Below, one piece after another: positions 10,360-21,948 of a stretch of DNA of 64,000 nt. Under the pieces are notes generated by a model. It saw nothing but the letters and a program-made list of their open reading frames with translations, was not told where the DNA came from and did no database searches. The DNA is from Septoria linicola. Taxonomy: Eukaryota > Ascomycota > Dothideomycetes > Mycosphaerellales > Mycosphaerellaceae. The first letter of the stretch is position 1. Each line of letters starts with the position of its first letter. The DNA is taken from assembly GCA_024114885.1 (NCBI GenBank), contig CP099420.1, positions 2,604,001-2,668,000 on the forward strand, read 5' to 3'. The position numbers and the translations under genes were made by a program.

Positions 10360-11658
10360 ATGACGCTCGTGTGTATGAACATTTTGCCAAATTTCTGAAT
10401 CCCCTGACAGCGATGGGAAAGTGTATACACATAGCAGATAGCATAGCGAGGTAGACTCAACAATGGGATCATCACGTCTCATTAACAGCAGTGCGTGCTC
10501 CACTCAGAACAGAACATATCACTCGGTATCATGCGGAGAGGCACGCTCTGAGTACTGCAAGTATCGAGGTGGCGTTTGCCTTGTTCACTCCTTCACGGCT
10601 AATTCTGTCCCAGATGAACTATCGTCCGCGCTTTGCAAATGAACCAACAAGATCGGAGTAGGATACTTGGCACACTCATGTGCTTGAAGCTCGCCTCACA
10701 TGTGGTTAAATCTTGGTTCTTGCATTGCTTTACCAACTCAGCAAGCCTGAAGCGATCTCAGGCTTGATGAATAAATTCACAGCCAAAAGAAATAGTGCCA
10801 GATCTGGTGTGAGGGAAGCTCACACTGTGTGACTTATATGGTCGTTTTCCAAATATGTACACCTGACTGAGGTGCCATATCTCCAGACCACTATGAAATT
10901 TTACCGATAGTATCTCAGAGAGCGAGGCCGGGCCACTCGTGATCTTTGTGTGTGGACTTTCAGCAGCTCCATTGTACTCTACAAGAAGTTCTGAGTTGGC
11001 TGGCGAGTTGATCATCAGAGGCGCTGGGCAAGGCCTGAGAATGTGAGCCGACACCGTCTTGAGATCTCGTGTGAATCGAATACACAATTTGACTCCTGTG
11101 AGGGTTATGTTCTCTGGAAATGCTACGTTGGCTGTGGCGCGGAGCATCCAGACAGCAACAACCGCAGTTGAGTACGAGTGAAGTGACGCTTAACGTCTCC
11201 TTCACCAGGCTGCATGAAGTTTGTTTCAACGAGTGCATCACATTCACGCTCTCGTCTTATTCTTTACTATGGAATCTTCTGACAGAATGGTCTCGACTCA
11301 CCTTCAGTGCTCTGTAAGAGTAGGACCTATTTGCTGAACAATCTTCTGTGAGGGTTGCTCAATTACATGTTTCACTCACTTGATACTCTCCGCTCGACTC
11401 GTGCCTGCCGTGCCGCCGAGTGTTCAGACGAATAAGATCTCAAAGTCGAAAATAATGTGAGAGTGAAGCAATATTCGCGTCAAGCAGGCTCAACTCACGT
11501 TTGCCTTCACTCACTTGACCAATAAGCGGCTAGGTGTCTGATCAGAGCAATGCCATGGAAACCTCACTTCACCTTACTTGGCTCATATAAGATGCCCAAG
11601 ATCTTGCTTGAACTTCCTCCCACACTATAGCATTGACAACCACCACACTACTGCCAAC
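10360..11658. other. Intergenic: 3' flank of Snt1-like gene and promoter of Myb-like gene
   Basis: A 1.3-kb gap between two plus-strand genes. Open frames here are short and overlapping and none is recognisable. A classical promoter for the next gene is visible at its right end: a CCAAT box at 11519-11523 and a TATA-like catataag at 11584-11591. Confidence 0.6.
11519..11591 (+). promoter_or_regulatory. CCAAT box and TATA-like element of the Myb-like gene
   Basis: CCAAT sits at 11519-11523 and catataag at 11584-11591, about 140 and 70 bp before the start codon at 11659. The spacing is typical of fungal core promoters. It supports starting the protein at 11659 and not at the in-frame ATG next to the TATA-like element. 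Confidence 0.5.
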
Positions 11659-12181
11659 ATGCCTATGACTTGGAACGCAGAGGCAGAGGCCAAGCTATAC
11701 GCGCTCATCCTCCAGGTGTGCGATGTGAAGCCCACAGAAGCTCAGAGAGCCGAGATTGCTTCTCGAATGAGCCCAGGTAGGTGGCCGCTCGTGTCCTCGA
11801 GCCATTTCAATGTTGACCTCTTCATCAGACTGCACAGCCAAAGCAATCAGTCACAAGATCGCAGCTATTCGCAAAGGCCTGAACGTAACGCTAGGTAGCG
11901 CTTCGACTCCAGCAAAGAGAGCACCTGCATCCAAGAAAAAAGCTGTGACGGGGACCAAAGTGACAAAGGAGGCGACGCCAGGTAGTGGCGACGATGAAGA
12001 GACTTTCCTGACGCCACCTGCAAGTGCTGCGAAGAAGAACGATAAGAAGCGTAAGCTCGAAGAGGGCGGAGACGGACTGGCCGACGGCAAGGAGATCGCA
12101 GTAGGCGAGGACGTTGGCCAAGGCTTCAGGCGCAAGAAGGTCCAAGTGAAGAACGAGGACAGCGACGAGGAGCTACTTTGA
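11659..12181 (+). CDS. Small Myb-like nuclear protein
   Basis: Two exons, 11659-11776 and 11829-12181, flank a 52-nt intron (11777-11828, gtaggt...catcag). The product is 156 aa. Residues 1-60 form a helix-turn-helix-like Myb/SANT fold: MTWNAEAEAKLYALILQV, a second helix with TEAQRAEIASRM, and a third with TAKAISHKIAAIRKG. The intron falls inside this domain, and splicing gives the smooth reading SRMSPDCTAKAISHK. The remainder is Lys/Ala/Pro rich and ends in an acidic tail, EDSDEELL, with a basic KKRKLEE nuclear-localisation-like patch near residue 120. Small single-Myb proteins of this style are common in filamentous ascomycetes and have no assigned role; chromatin binding is inference. It lies between the Snt1-like gene and myosin V, all on the plus strand, without sign of a shared transcript. 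Confidence 0.82.
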
Positions 12182-13302
12182 GGAGGCTTCCCGTTCAAAA
12201 CGAGCATGAGCGGTAGCTACGTGAGCGAGAAGTGCAGCAAATGAAGAAGGAGTCTTGACACGATTGATCTGGCTGGTCCAGAATGCCGTCAAGCTCTCTT
12301 TTCTGGGGCAGCCTTGGAGCCCAGAGCATGAATTGGGGAGAAGCGGCTTGTACATTAGCGGTTGAAATGATACGAGATGACAGAGCATGCTTGATCACGT
12401 CTTGAACGCAGAAGAAATGCCCTTTTCCAACCCGCTGGTCAAGGAACTGTCAGCGATTTATGGAATTATAGACAAAGCAATTGCCAAGAGACGACGAACG
12501 AGCCTTGTCGACTTGTACCTCGTAGCTTGCCTCCCAGAAATAGATGCCCTCTCAGTAGCATGGAAGCTGTGGCGACCAGTAAGCAAGATTGATGCCAGGC
12601 ACGATACTTTCGGCTGCTGTAACTTGCAGGCTGTTTGCGTGTCCTCCACAGCCGGGCTGTCGGATGTCGGAATCATAGCATCATGCCTACACACACGTTG
12701 ATCGCGCAAACACGCGTGGTATCAGCGTGTTTGTACAAGCTCGAAGCCAGCGGTATAGCTGCATGTGAGGGTGTGACGGGAGGTCCACGAAGAGAAAAGC
12801 AGAAGCGGCAGCTCGAGGACGTTTGACGCCTGACCAGATTAGTGCCGTCTTCCGCCGATGACGGCAGATACAGGGGCCGCTCCTGCCAGCCAGCTGATCA
12901 GCCGTGGATACAGGCAGGTGTCAAACTTCGTGCTGGCCGACGGTCTGCGCGCGTCGCACGAGGGAGAGCGTTTGCATGGTGCTCGAGTGCGTGGACAGAC
13001 CGAGTTGCACGGGCGTGACGAAGAAGTGGAGGAGACGAGCAATCGAAAGCACTTGGGAGGGAACGACGGGTGTTTGAGACTAACTAGTTAGATGGCGCGC
13101 AACGGCTCAGTCCGAACCAACTTAACTAGTTCTAGTTAGTCTGGAGTCCCTGAATGGGAGTGCATGTCGCGAGATGGCTGTTTTGTAGCGCGGCGTTTCG
13201 AGTTCCGACCGCTGCTGGAGAAGGGGGAGAGGACCACCGCATATCTTTGGATTCCACCCCAAACACCTGCATCTTCCGCCCACCACCGCTGCCACCGCCG
13301 CC
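12182..13302. other. Intergenic: upstream region of myosin V, with an inverted repeat
   Basis: A 1.1-kb gap. A 104-codon ATG frame at 12387-12701 has a plausible amphipathic first half but no recognised homologue, and the opposite strand is open over the same bases, so I do not call it. At 13078-13141 the pair gactaactag / ctagttagtc forms an inverted repeat, with further taactagtta and aactagtt elements between, 160-220 bp upstream of the myosin start. Confidence 0.55.
13078..13141. repeat. Inverted repeat with AACTAGTT palindromes upstream of myosin V
   Basis: The left arm gactaactag (13078-13087) and right arm ctagttagtc (13132-13141) are perfect reverse complements. The self-complementary taactagtta (13081-13090) and the element ttaactagtt (13122-13131) lie within the span. 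It could be a transcription-factor site cluster or a chance palindrome. Confidence 0.5.
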
Positions 13303-16300
13303 ATGTCTCACGAGTATGCGGTCGGCACGCGCTGCTGGCAGCCTGATGCCGCTGAAGGCTGGGTCGCCAGTACGGTCAAGAACAAAACCATCGACGGGGA
13401 CCAGGTCGTTCTGGTGTTTGCCTTTGACGAGCGAGATGGCACGCCGACGCCAGAGGTACGAGAAGCTGCTGGAGAGCGGGAGAGCGAAGTGATACTTGAC
13501 TAACATTTCATCACACAGGACAAGCGGATCGAAACCAATCTGGACGAGCTGTCCAAAGATGCCATGAGCTCGACACTTCCACCGCTCATGAACCCGGCCA
13601 TGCTCGAGGCCAGCGACGATCTCACCAACTTGTCACATCTGAACGAGCCTGCCGTGCTGCAGGCCATCAAGCTGCGATATGCGCAAAAGGAAATCTACAC
13701 GTACTCCGGTATCGTGCTGATCGCTACGAACCCCTTCGCGCGTGTCGATTCGCTTTACGTACCGGGCATGGTGCAAGTATATGCTGGGAAACATCGAGCA
13801 TCCCAAGCGCCGCATCTGTTCGCCATAGCAGAAGAGTCGTTTGCGGACATGCTGCGCAACGAGAAGAACCAGACCATTGTGGTATCTGGAGAATCGGGAG
13901 CAGGTAAGACAGTCAGTGCAAAGTACATTATGCGATACTTCGCGACACGAGAACCTCCCGACCAGCCTGGCACACGCAGTCGTGGCCGTGCAGACACCAT
14001 GAGCGAGACCGAAGAGCAGATCCTCGCGACGAATCCGATCATGGAAGCCTTCGGTAACGCCAAAACGACGCGAAACGACAACTCCTCTCGTTTCGGCAAA
14101 TACATCGAGATCATGTTCAACAAGCAGACAGACATCATCGGCGCACGGATACGAACGTACCTTCTCGAGCGATCAAGACTGGTATTTCAACCGCTTAAGG
14201 AGCGGAATTACCACATCTTCTACCAACTAGTGGCGGGAGCGACAGAGGAAGAGCGAGAACAGCTTGGTTTGATACCGGTAGAGCACTTCGACTACCTGAA
14301 CCAGGGCGGAGCTCCACAGATTGAGGGCGTGGACGATGCGAAGGATTTCAAAGAGACACGACAATCGCTCGACAGGCTTGGCGTGTCGAAAGAGGTGCAA
14401 GGCTCGTTGTGGAAGATTTTGGCTGCGCTTCTGCACATTGGCAACATTAAGATCACTGCCACCAGATCAGACTCGCAGCTGGCCTCTTCGGAACCATCTC
14501 TGGCGAAGGCGTGTCAGCTCCTGGGAATCGACGCTGAGGAGTTTGCAAAATGGACAGTCAAGAAGCAGCTGGTAACTCGCGGAGAGAAGATCATGTCGAA
14601 TTTGACAGCACAGCAGGCGACCGTGGTCCGGGACTCCGTGGCCAAGTACATCTATTCATCGTTGTTCGACTGGCTTGTGGAGACCATGAACGGCTTCCTC
14701 GCTCCTGAGCAGGTTGTTGAGCAGGTCTCCTCCTTCATCGGTGTCTTGGATATCTACGGATTTGAGCACTTCGCCAAGAACAGCTTTGAGCAGTTCTGTA
14801 TCAACTATGCCAACGAAAAGCTGCAGCAGGAGTTCAATCAGCACGTGTTCAAGCTGGAACAAGAAGAATACCTGCGAGAACAGATCGACTGGAAGTTCAT
14901 TGACTTCAGCGATAACCAGCCATGTATCGATTTGATCGAGGGCAAGCTTGGAATCCTCGCTCTCTTGGACGAGGAGAGCAGGTTACCAATGGGATCTGAT
15001 GAGTCTTTCGTGAACAAGCTTCACCACAACTTTTCACAAGACAAGCACAAGTTCTATAAAAAGCCAAGGTTCGGTAAGAGCGCCTTTACAGTGTGCCATT
15101 ATGCGATCGACGTGACCTACGAAAGCGACGGATTTATCGAAAAGAACAGAGACACCGTGCCAGATGAGCATCTCGAAGTGCTGAGGAACAGCTCAAACAC
15201 ATTCCTGGTGGAAGTTCTGGAATCGAGCGCGACAGTGCGGGAGCGTGACACTGCTGCGATCAATCCAGGCAAAGCAAATGGCGTCGGTGGAGCTCGGAAG
15301 GGCGCTGCGTCTGCCAGGAAGCCAACCTTGGGAGGAATCTTCAAGAGCTCCTTGATTCAGCTGATGGAGACCATCAATAACACTGAGGTTCACTACATCC
15401 GCTGTATCAAGCCCAATGAGAGCAAAGAGGCCTGGAAGTTCGAAGGACCAATGGTTTTGAGCCAGCTCCGAGCTTGCGGTGTGCTGGAAACTGTCCGTAT
15501 AAGCTGTGCCGGATATCCAACACGATGGACCTACGAAGAATTTGCCCTGCGATACTACATGCTTATTCCTTCTGCGCAATGGACGACAGAGATTCGAGAT
15601 ATGGCCAATGCCATCTTAAAGAAGGCTTTGGGAGAAGGCAAGAACGACAAGACTGACAAGTACCAGCTTGGTCTCACCAAGATCTTCTTCCGTGCCGGTA
15701 TGCTTGCCTTCCTCGAGAATCTGCGCACAAACAGATTGAACGACGCCGCAATCATGATCCAGAAGAATCTTCGTGCTAAGTACTATCGCCGCCGCTACCT
15801 CGAATCGATCGACAGCATCAAAGCATTTCAGGCCCGAGCAAGAGCAAATATGGCACGGAGCAAAGTCGAAGAGATCCGGCGCAGTCACAGCGCGACCACG
15901 ATCCAGCGGGTTTGGAGAGGGCAAAAGGAACGGAAACAGTACGTACAGCAGCGCAACAATATCATCCACTTCGAAGCGGCGGCAAAGGGTTGGCTATGCA
16001 GAAAGATGATACTGGACAAGAAGTTCTCCGATGCTGCACGTATCATTCAACGGAGTTGGCGAAGTCACAGACAGCTCAAGGGCTGGCGCGACTACCGCCG
16101 CAAAGTCACACTCGTGCAGAGCTTGTGGCGTGGTAAGACTGCCCGAAAGACATACAAAGGCCTTCGAGAGGAGGCCAGAGACCTCAAACAAATATCCTAC
16201 AAGCTCGAGAACAAGGTCATCGAGCTCACGCAGAATCTGGGCACGATGCGAAAAGAGAACAAGGTGCTCAAGGGCCAAGTCGAGAACTTGGAGAGCCAAG

Positions 16301-18316
16301 TCAAGAGCTCGAGAGAGAAGTACAACGCTCTGGAGCATAGGACGAACGATCTGCAGAGGGAGGCTAATCAGGCTGGTATAACATCCGCGAAGTTGGAGCA
16401 GATGGAGGCGGACATGACCCGTCTACAATCCAGCTATGAAGAGAGCACCACCAACATGCGACGTCTGCAAGACGAGGAGAAGAGTCTCCGGGAGAACTTG
16501 CGCGTCACTACACAAGAGCTCGAATCGGCCCGCGCAGCAAAGACTGCGAGCGAAGGCGAGAAGCTCGGGTTACGCCAGCAGCTTGCAGAACTGCAGGATC
16601 AGCTCGAACTCGCCAAAAGAGCGGTACCCGTCAGCAACGGCGAGCTCACAAACGGCGCCTCTGCAGGCGCTGCGAGTGGCCTCATCAACCTGGTCGCATC
16701 GAAGAAGCCGAAGAGGAGGAGTGCCGGTCCGGAAACGATACAGACCGATCGCTTCAGCGCAGCTTATAATCCGCGGCCAGTCTCGATGGCGTTTGGTGCG
16801 ACGGCTGGTGGGCATACACAAAACCTTTCTGGCTCCACGTTCAACCCTGGGTTGGAGAACGTGGAGATGGAGCTGGAGAACTTGCTTGCAGATGAGGATG
16901 GCCTCAATGATGAGGTTACGATGGGTCTCATCAGAAACCTGAAGATTCCTGCACCTGGCAGCAGCCCACCGCCAACAGACAAGGAAGTGCTATTCCCAGC
17001 ATATCTCATCAACTTGGTCACCAGCGAGATGTGGAACAACGGCTTCGTCAAGGAGTCTGAGCGCTTCCTGGCAAACGTCATGCAGTCCATCCAGCAAGAA
17101 GTCATGCAGCACGATGGCGATGAAGCTGTAAATCCAGGTGCTTTCTGGTTGTCAAACGTGCACGAAATGCTGTCCTTTGTGTTCCTGGCTGAGGACTGGT
17201 ACGAAGCTCAAAAGACCGACAACTTCGAGTACGACCGTCTGCTGGAGATTGTCAAGCACGATCTTGAGAGCTTGGAATTCAACATCTACCACACATGGAT
17301 GAAGGTGCTCAAGAAGAAGCTGCACAAGATGATCGTGCCTGCCATCATTGAGTCGCAGTCTCTGCCGGGATTCGTCACGAATGAGAACAATCGCTTCCTT
17401 GGCAAGCTATTGCAATCCTCTAACACACCAGCGTACAGCATGGATAACTTGCTCAGCCTCCTCAACAATGTGTTCAAGGCCATGAAGGCATTCTATCTGG
17501 AGGACAGCATCATAACACAGACAGTGACGGAACTGCTGCGGCTTGTTGGTGTCACCGCGTTCAATGACTTGCTCATGAGAAGGAACTTCCTATCGTGGAA
17601 GCGTGGTCTGCAGATCAACTACAATATCACCAGGATAGAGGAATGGTGTAAGAGCCACGACATGCCTGAGGGTACTTTGCAGCTTGAGCACTTGATGCAG
17701 GCGACGAAACTGTTGCAGCTCAAGAAGGCCACCCTGAATGATATCGAGATCATTCAGGATATCTGCTGGATGTAAGTACCAGACCTCAATTTGCGATCGC
17801 GTGACCAACACTGACTGATCTTCTAGGCTTTCACCCAACCAAATACAGAAGCTTCTCAACCAGTACCTTGTTGCCGATTACGAACAGCCCATCAATGGCG
17901 AGATCATGAAGGCTGTTGCATCCCGCGTGACCGACCCCAAGTCAGACGTTCTGCTTCTTCAGGCTGTCGACATGGAAGACTCCGGTCCCTACGAGATTGC
18001 CGAGCCTCGCGTAATCACAGCGCTCGAGACCTACACGCCTAGTTGGCTACAGACGCCGCGCTTGAAGCGTCTAGCAGAGATCGTGTCAGCACAAGCAGTG
18101 ATGCAGCAGCAACTGGACGCGAATGCCATGGGTAAGGTTGTGGAAGAAGATGGACTGGATCTACATGAAGGACAATGGCCAGTGCCAAATGGACACTTGG
18201 GCAACGGACACGGCATGAACGGCGTTGACAAACACGGTCGCGCGAACGCTGGTCTAGGTGTGCAATATCCTGTTGATCAGGATGGTATGAGCGACGATGG
18301 TGCGGACTACAGGTAG
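13303..18316 (+). CDS. MYO2: Class V myosin heavy chain
   Basis: This actin-based motor carries vesicles and organelles to the hyphal tip. Three exons, 13303-13455, 13519-17771 and 17827-18316, give 1631 aa. Introns are 63 nt (gtacga...cacag) and 55 nt (gtaagt...tctag). The domain order is complete. An SH3-like N-terminus (residues 1-70) is followed by the motor with P-loop GESGAGKT at 175-182, switch I NDNSSRFGK, switch II DIYGFEHF and the actin-binding region near HYIRCIKPN. IQ motifs span about 794-930 and a coiled coil about 940-1080. A globular cargo-binding tail with a DIL domain (about 1210-1510) follows, then a low-complexity end with NGHLGNGHGMNG. Exon 1 is short and would be missed without the first intron. 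The length and order match fungal Myo2/MyoE. I see no defects. Confidence 0.97.
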
Positions 18317-19164
18317 AATCTGGAGTCGAACGAGGACTTGCTCAAGGAAGAAGAACAAGAAGGAGCGCTGCCAAAAACGCCGCCGCCATATTATAATCAT
18401 CATCATGCTGCCTCGTGCGGGATAAAGAAGCGCTTGAGGAGGACGACGCTTGGGCTGTACTGAGTAATGAACCGGCATCATAATCATTCTTGGGCGTTGT
18501 TCTGATAGATGGCGTGTAGCGTGTACTACCACTGCTTACCTGTCGTAGTAGGTGTCTTGGACGAAGGACCGGCGTTTTCTCTTGCCAGATAGTTGCAAGA
18601 CACGGAGGTTTGGCAGACGAAGCATAGTGAATTGTACAACTTGACCAATGTGTTCATTTAATCATGCTGGCTTCTTTGACTGATGTCCATGGCGATCTGA
18701 CTCGCACCTGCCTACTTGCGTGTTGATCTTCCCGAGCTCGCTGCAAGAGGAAGCTCCCAAACTCGAATTGCGAATACAGCACGTGTATGACATGGATGCA
18801 TACTACTTCTCATTTGCTGACAGCCTACGAAAGCCTCGGAACACTGTTAGCGAACAACACATGCTGCAGGACTGCCTCTAGTCGCTGTATACCCGTGACC
18901 AGTCGGAAATGGACTTTGATATGTTCCACATACAGAACGTAGACGAGAGGGATTGATCTACGTGTTCGGAAGTGTTGGTCCTGACGATCACGACATGCAG
19001 GATCTTGGTAATTATGGCGATACATTCTAACTACATGCTTTCCTATATATTATTCTGAGCTTCCTCCTGTATTCAATAATCAAAATGCCTTGTGCTGGAA
19101 GTCAGATGGTCGTCGAATTGGTTCGCTTGCCATGCCCCTCCTCACGCTATGTTCTCTTTCCAGC
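18317..19164. other. Convergent intergenic region, myosin V / chitinase
   Basis: An 848-bp region holds the 3' flanks of two genes that point at each other. No coding frame of substance, repeat or RNA gene is seen. Confidence 0.6.
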
Positions 19165-20622
19165 TCATGCCATTCCGTTCCGAATGTTATCGTACTTGGA
19201 ATTCGGATAATCCAAGACATTCTGCACTCCATCGAGTGTTTTGAGCCCATCAGTCGTGAGCTTCACAAGTCCTCTTCCCGCCGTTGAGTTGTTGTCTCCA
19301 TTCGCTTCCCACCACATTGCGCCACCAAGGTTCTTGTCGATGATGTATTGCACTTTCTGCTGTGCGAGAGCAGGCGTGTCATAGGAAACCATGACTTTGG
19401 TACTTGCGTCGTAAGACCATGAAGCTCCAATCACAGGGTCGTAGTACTCTGTTGCGCCGGGTTGTGGAAGGTCTTTGTAGTCGAAGACACCTTGCTCCCA
19501 GCTTCCTGTGCCTACTCCAGAGAAGGGTGTTCCAGGTCCTTGCGTGGCTGTGAAAGCGCGGCCGTATAACGGCAGGCCGAGGATGAGCTTTCGGGATGAG
19601 ATGCCATTGTCGATGTACCAGCTCACGGCAGCATTAGTGGAGAACGACGTGCTGTTAGTGTTGAGAGTATCTTTGAATAGATTGGCCTGGTGACCTGCAT
19701 TGGTGTCCCACGATCCGGCGTAGTCGTAGGCCATCAAGTTCCAGAAATCGAGAACAGCATCCATGCCGGCGATGTCGAGCTTCTCATAGTTCTGAGGCCC
19801 TGCGGCTGTGGCGACTGTGAGTAGAAAGTGAGGCTTGGAGGGCAAAGTGGCGGCGTATGCATCAAGTGCCTGGCGGACTGCTTCAAGGAGGAGAACAGCG
19901 TTCTTCGCTTCTACCGCATCCACGGGATACTCCCAATCCACGTCAATGCCATCGAAGCCGAGATCTTTGAGCAATTCTACAGACGAATCGGCGAACTTTT
20001 GGCGACCTGCTGCAGTGGAAGCGGGTTTCTGTGATCGATGTTAGATGCTGTGCGCGGAATGTGGGATGTGATGACTGACTGGAAAGTTGGCACTGTAAGT
20101 CCAGCCACCAATACTGAGAAGCGTCTTCATGTACCGATTCTGCTTTTTCAAAAGATAAAGCTGCTTGATGCAACCATAGGCATTGGTGCCGTTATCGTTC
20201 CAGCTATCTTCAGGATAGTGCTTTTCCAGGTCCGCGTATGTGTCTGAAAGGTAGACCTCTCCAGTCTCAGGCCGCACATTTGCAAAAGAATACAGAACGT
20301 GAGTAAGCTTGTCGGCTGGTAGATCGGCAGGCTGAAAGTTTCTCCCATAGACGTCCCAATTCGGAAAGTACATCACAGTCTTGTATGGCGTCTTGCCTTG
20401 GAAATTTGGTGTGTGCTTGGATGGCGACACAGAGGTCGGAAGCGCGTCAGCAATGACTGTGTTGTAGACTGTGACTGTAGCAGCATATTCTGTTGCTGCA
20501 CGAGCATCTGGACTAGGTGCCTGGTTGTCGTGGGATATTGGTGTCGAAGTGGCGATGGATGCAAGCATCGCCGTGATGGCCGTCAAACGCAGTTGCATGC
20601 TGGACAATTGCCCTCTCGTCAT
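19165..20622 (-). CDS. Secreted GH18 chitinase (class V)
   Basis: The enzyme hydrolyses beta-1,4-linked N-acetylglucosamine in chitin, outside the cell or in the wall. Two exons, 20080-20622 and 19165-20028, flank a 51-nt intron (gtcagt...cacag), giving 468 aa. A signal peptide is seen (hydrophobic LTAITAMLASIA). The GH18 barrel starts at KTVMYFPNWDVYGRNF and has the SIGGWTYSANFP strand, which the intron interrupts. The catalytic DxxDxDxE motif appears as FDGIDVDWEYP, and MAYDYAGSWD and a late GGAMWWEANGD strand follow. All catalytic acids are present. I chose the ATG at 20620-20622 (ACC in front of it). The in-frame ATG at 20596-20598 gives a more usual signal peptide and is an equal alternative; the frame's further upstream extension starts with GTG and is not used. 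No carbohydrate-binding module is visible. Confidence 0.94.
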
Positions 20623-20757
20623 GGTGAGTCTGCAGAGTACCAGCACGATCCAGCTGAGGGGTGTTTCGATTGATATACAATTAATTCACACCTGGCACCT
20701 GATGCCTGAAGCCATAGAGACCTGCTTACCCAGGGTGTAATTGGGCGCAGGAGGTCT

Positions 20758-20768
20758 CCCCCCCCCCC
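20758..20768 (+). repeat. Poly-C tract (11 bases)
   Basis: Eleven consecutive C residues lie about 135 bp upstream of the chitinase start, the longest homopolymer I noticed in the window. Such a tract is prone to length variation and sequencing error. Confidence 0.9.
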
Positions 20769-21525
20769 ATCTTCGACTCTGGATCACATTTTCTATTATC
20801 CAGCCCACGTAGTACTGGACCCAAGAACAAACAATTTGCATGATCCGTGGATTGTGGTGGTCGTCAGGTGCAACTCCGTTCTAGAAGTACTCAAATTCCG
20901 AGACGGTGCCAACTTGCATGATGGGGACGGGAACCCGCGTTCGTGCGACCGTATCTTGTGTAACGTCCTCTCCACAGTCGTGCTCTTCGATTCTTGATGC
21001 GCAGCATCACGGATATCTGCATTTCGTTGGCGAGTCGGTCCTTGGTCCGGACCGTTGTCAATGTATGGTACCGCACTTCTCAAGCCGAAATGGCTATCGC
21101 CGAGCAAAACCGATCGTTGTTGCGACGATGAATTATTAGTGTGCCAGAAGAGCATGTCCCGTGCTGAGGACAAACCGGTTGACAAGATGGCACAAGGGAT
21201 GTTGTTGCTGTCAGTGTGGCTGCCGAGACACTGCCGGCGGCCGTCAATTGTCATTCCACGACCTGCCTTGCGCACATGAGGCACGTAAAGGCCTCTGGCA
21301 CTGCCTTACAGCCAACCTGTTGTTATATAAAACAATGGTTGAGACATTGCTACGCGTATGACCGCTCGATACAGTTTGCAATGCATTCTCACGATGCAGA
21401 TGGACTGGTCCAGTAACCCGGTCTCTGCTGTCCGCGATGCAGGCACAAGCTGAAACTGCGCAAGGAAGCATGTCGCGTACCCGGCTCTGGGTCTTACGAG
21501 GTCGGGTAGTGGCAGGAGTGATACA

Positions 21526-21574
21526 TGAGCATGGTCTTGGTAACGTGAGCATGGTCTTGGTAACGTGAGCATGG
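21526..21574 (+). repeat. 20-bp tandem repeat, about 2.5 copies
   Basis: The unit tgagcatggtcttggtaacg occurs at 21526-21545 and 21546-21565 without mismatch, followed by a partial third copy (tgagcatgg) at 21566-21574. It is a minisatellite in intergenic DNA with no visible function. Confidence 0.9.
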
Positions 21575-21948
21575 CCTTTTCTGTACGGGCCTGCTCAGAC
21601 CATATGGACGCATGTGAGTCGGCCTGCTGCAGGAGCGGATAACCTCGTGAGCGTGAACCTGCTCCATATTTGGAGATATCGCTATCATCGGAACGAACAC
21701 TTGAGAGAAGTGCTGAGATACTCATGGACGGATGCCTGCATCTCGCAAGCTTGACCTTCGCACGCAACGAGGCACTTGTGACGAGTTCGTAGCTCTGTAC
21801 TGTACTGACTGCAGTCCACGGTCTCCATCTCGATTGTAGGCACTTTGACAATCGACCCGTCGTGGGAGTCGGCATCCTTTTGGGCAGTGGCTAGGTCCCC
21901 GAATGTTCTAAACCTGATCAGGTGCATTGTGCTCACCAGTACACCTGG

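Larger units (their letters stand above)
20623..21948. other. Intergenic: chitinase promoter, poly-C tract and short tandem repeat
   Basis: A 1.3-kb gap between two minus-strand genes. It holds an 11-base C run at 20758-20768 and a 20-bp tandem repeat at 21526-21574. Several frames of 60-190 codons are open on both strands but overlap and show no family; none is called. Confidence 0.6.

Noticed and set aside
12387..12701. A 104-codon ATG frame between the Myb-like gene and myosin V
   Set aside because: The first half is helix-like, but the opposite strand is open too and nothing is recognisable. Evidence is too weak for a gene call.
20796..21284. A 162-codon minus-strand frame upstream of the chitinase
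   Set aside because: Ser/Thr/His/Arg-rich without domain pattern, lies in the promoter region, and overlapped by plus-strand frames.
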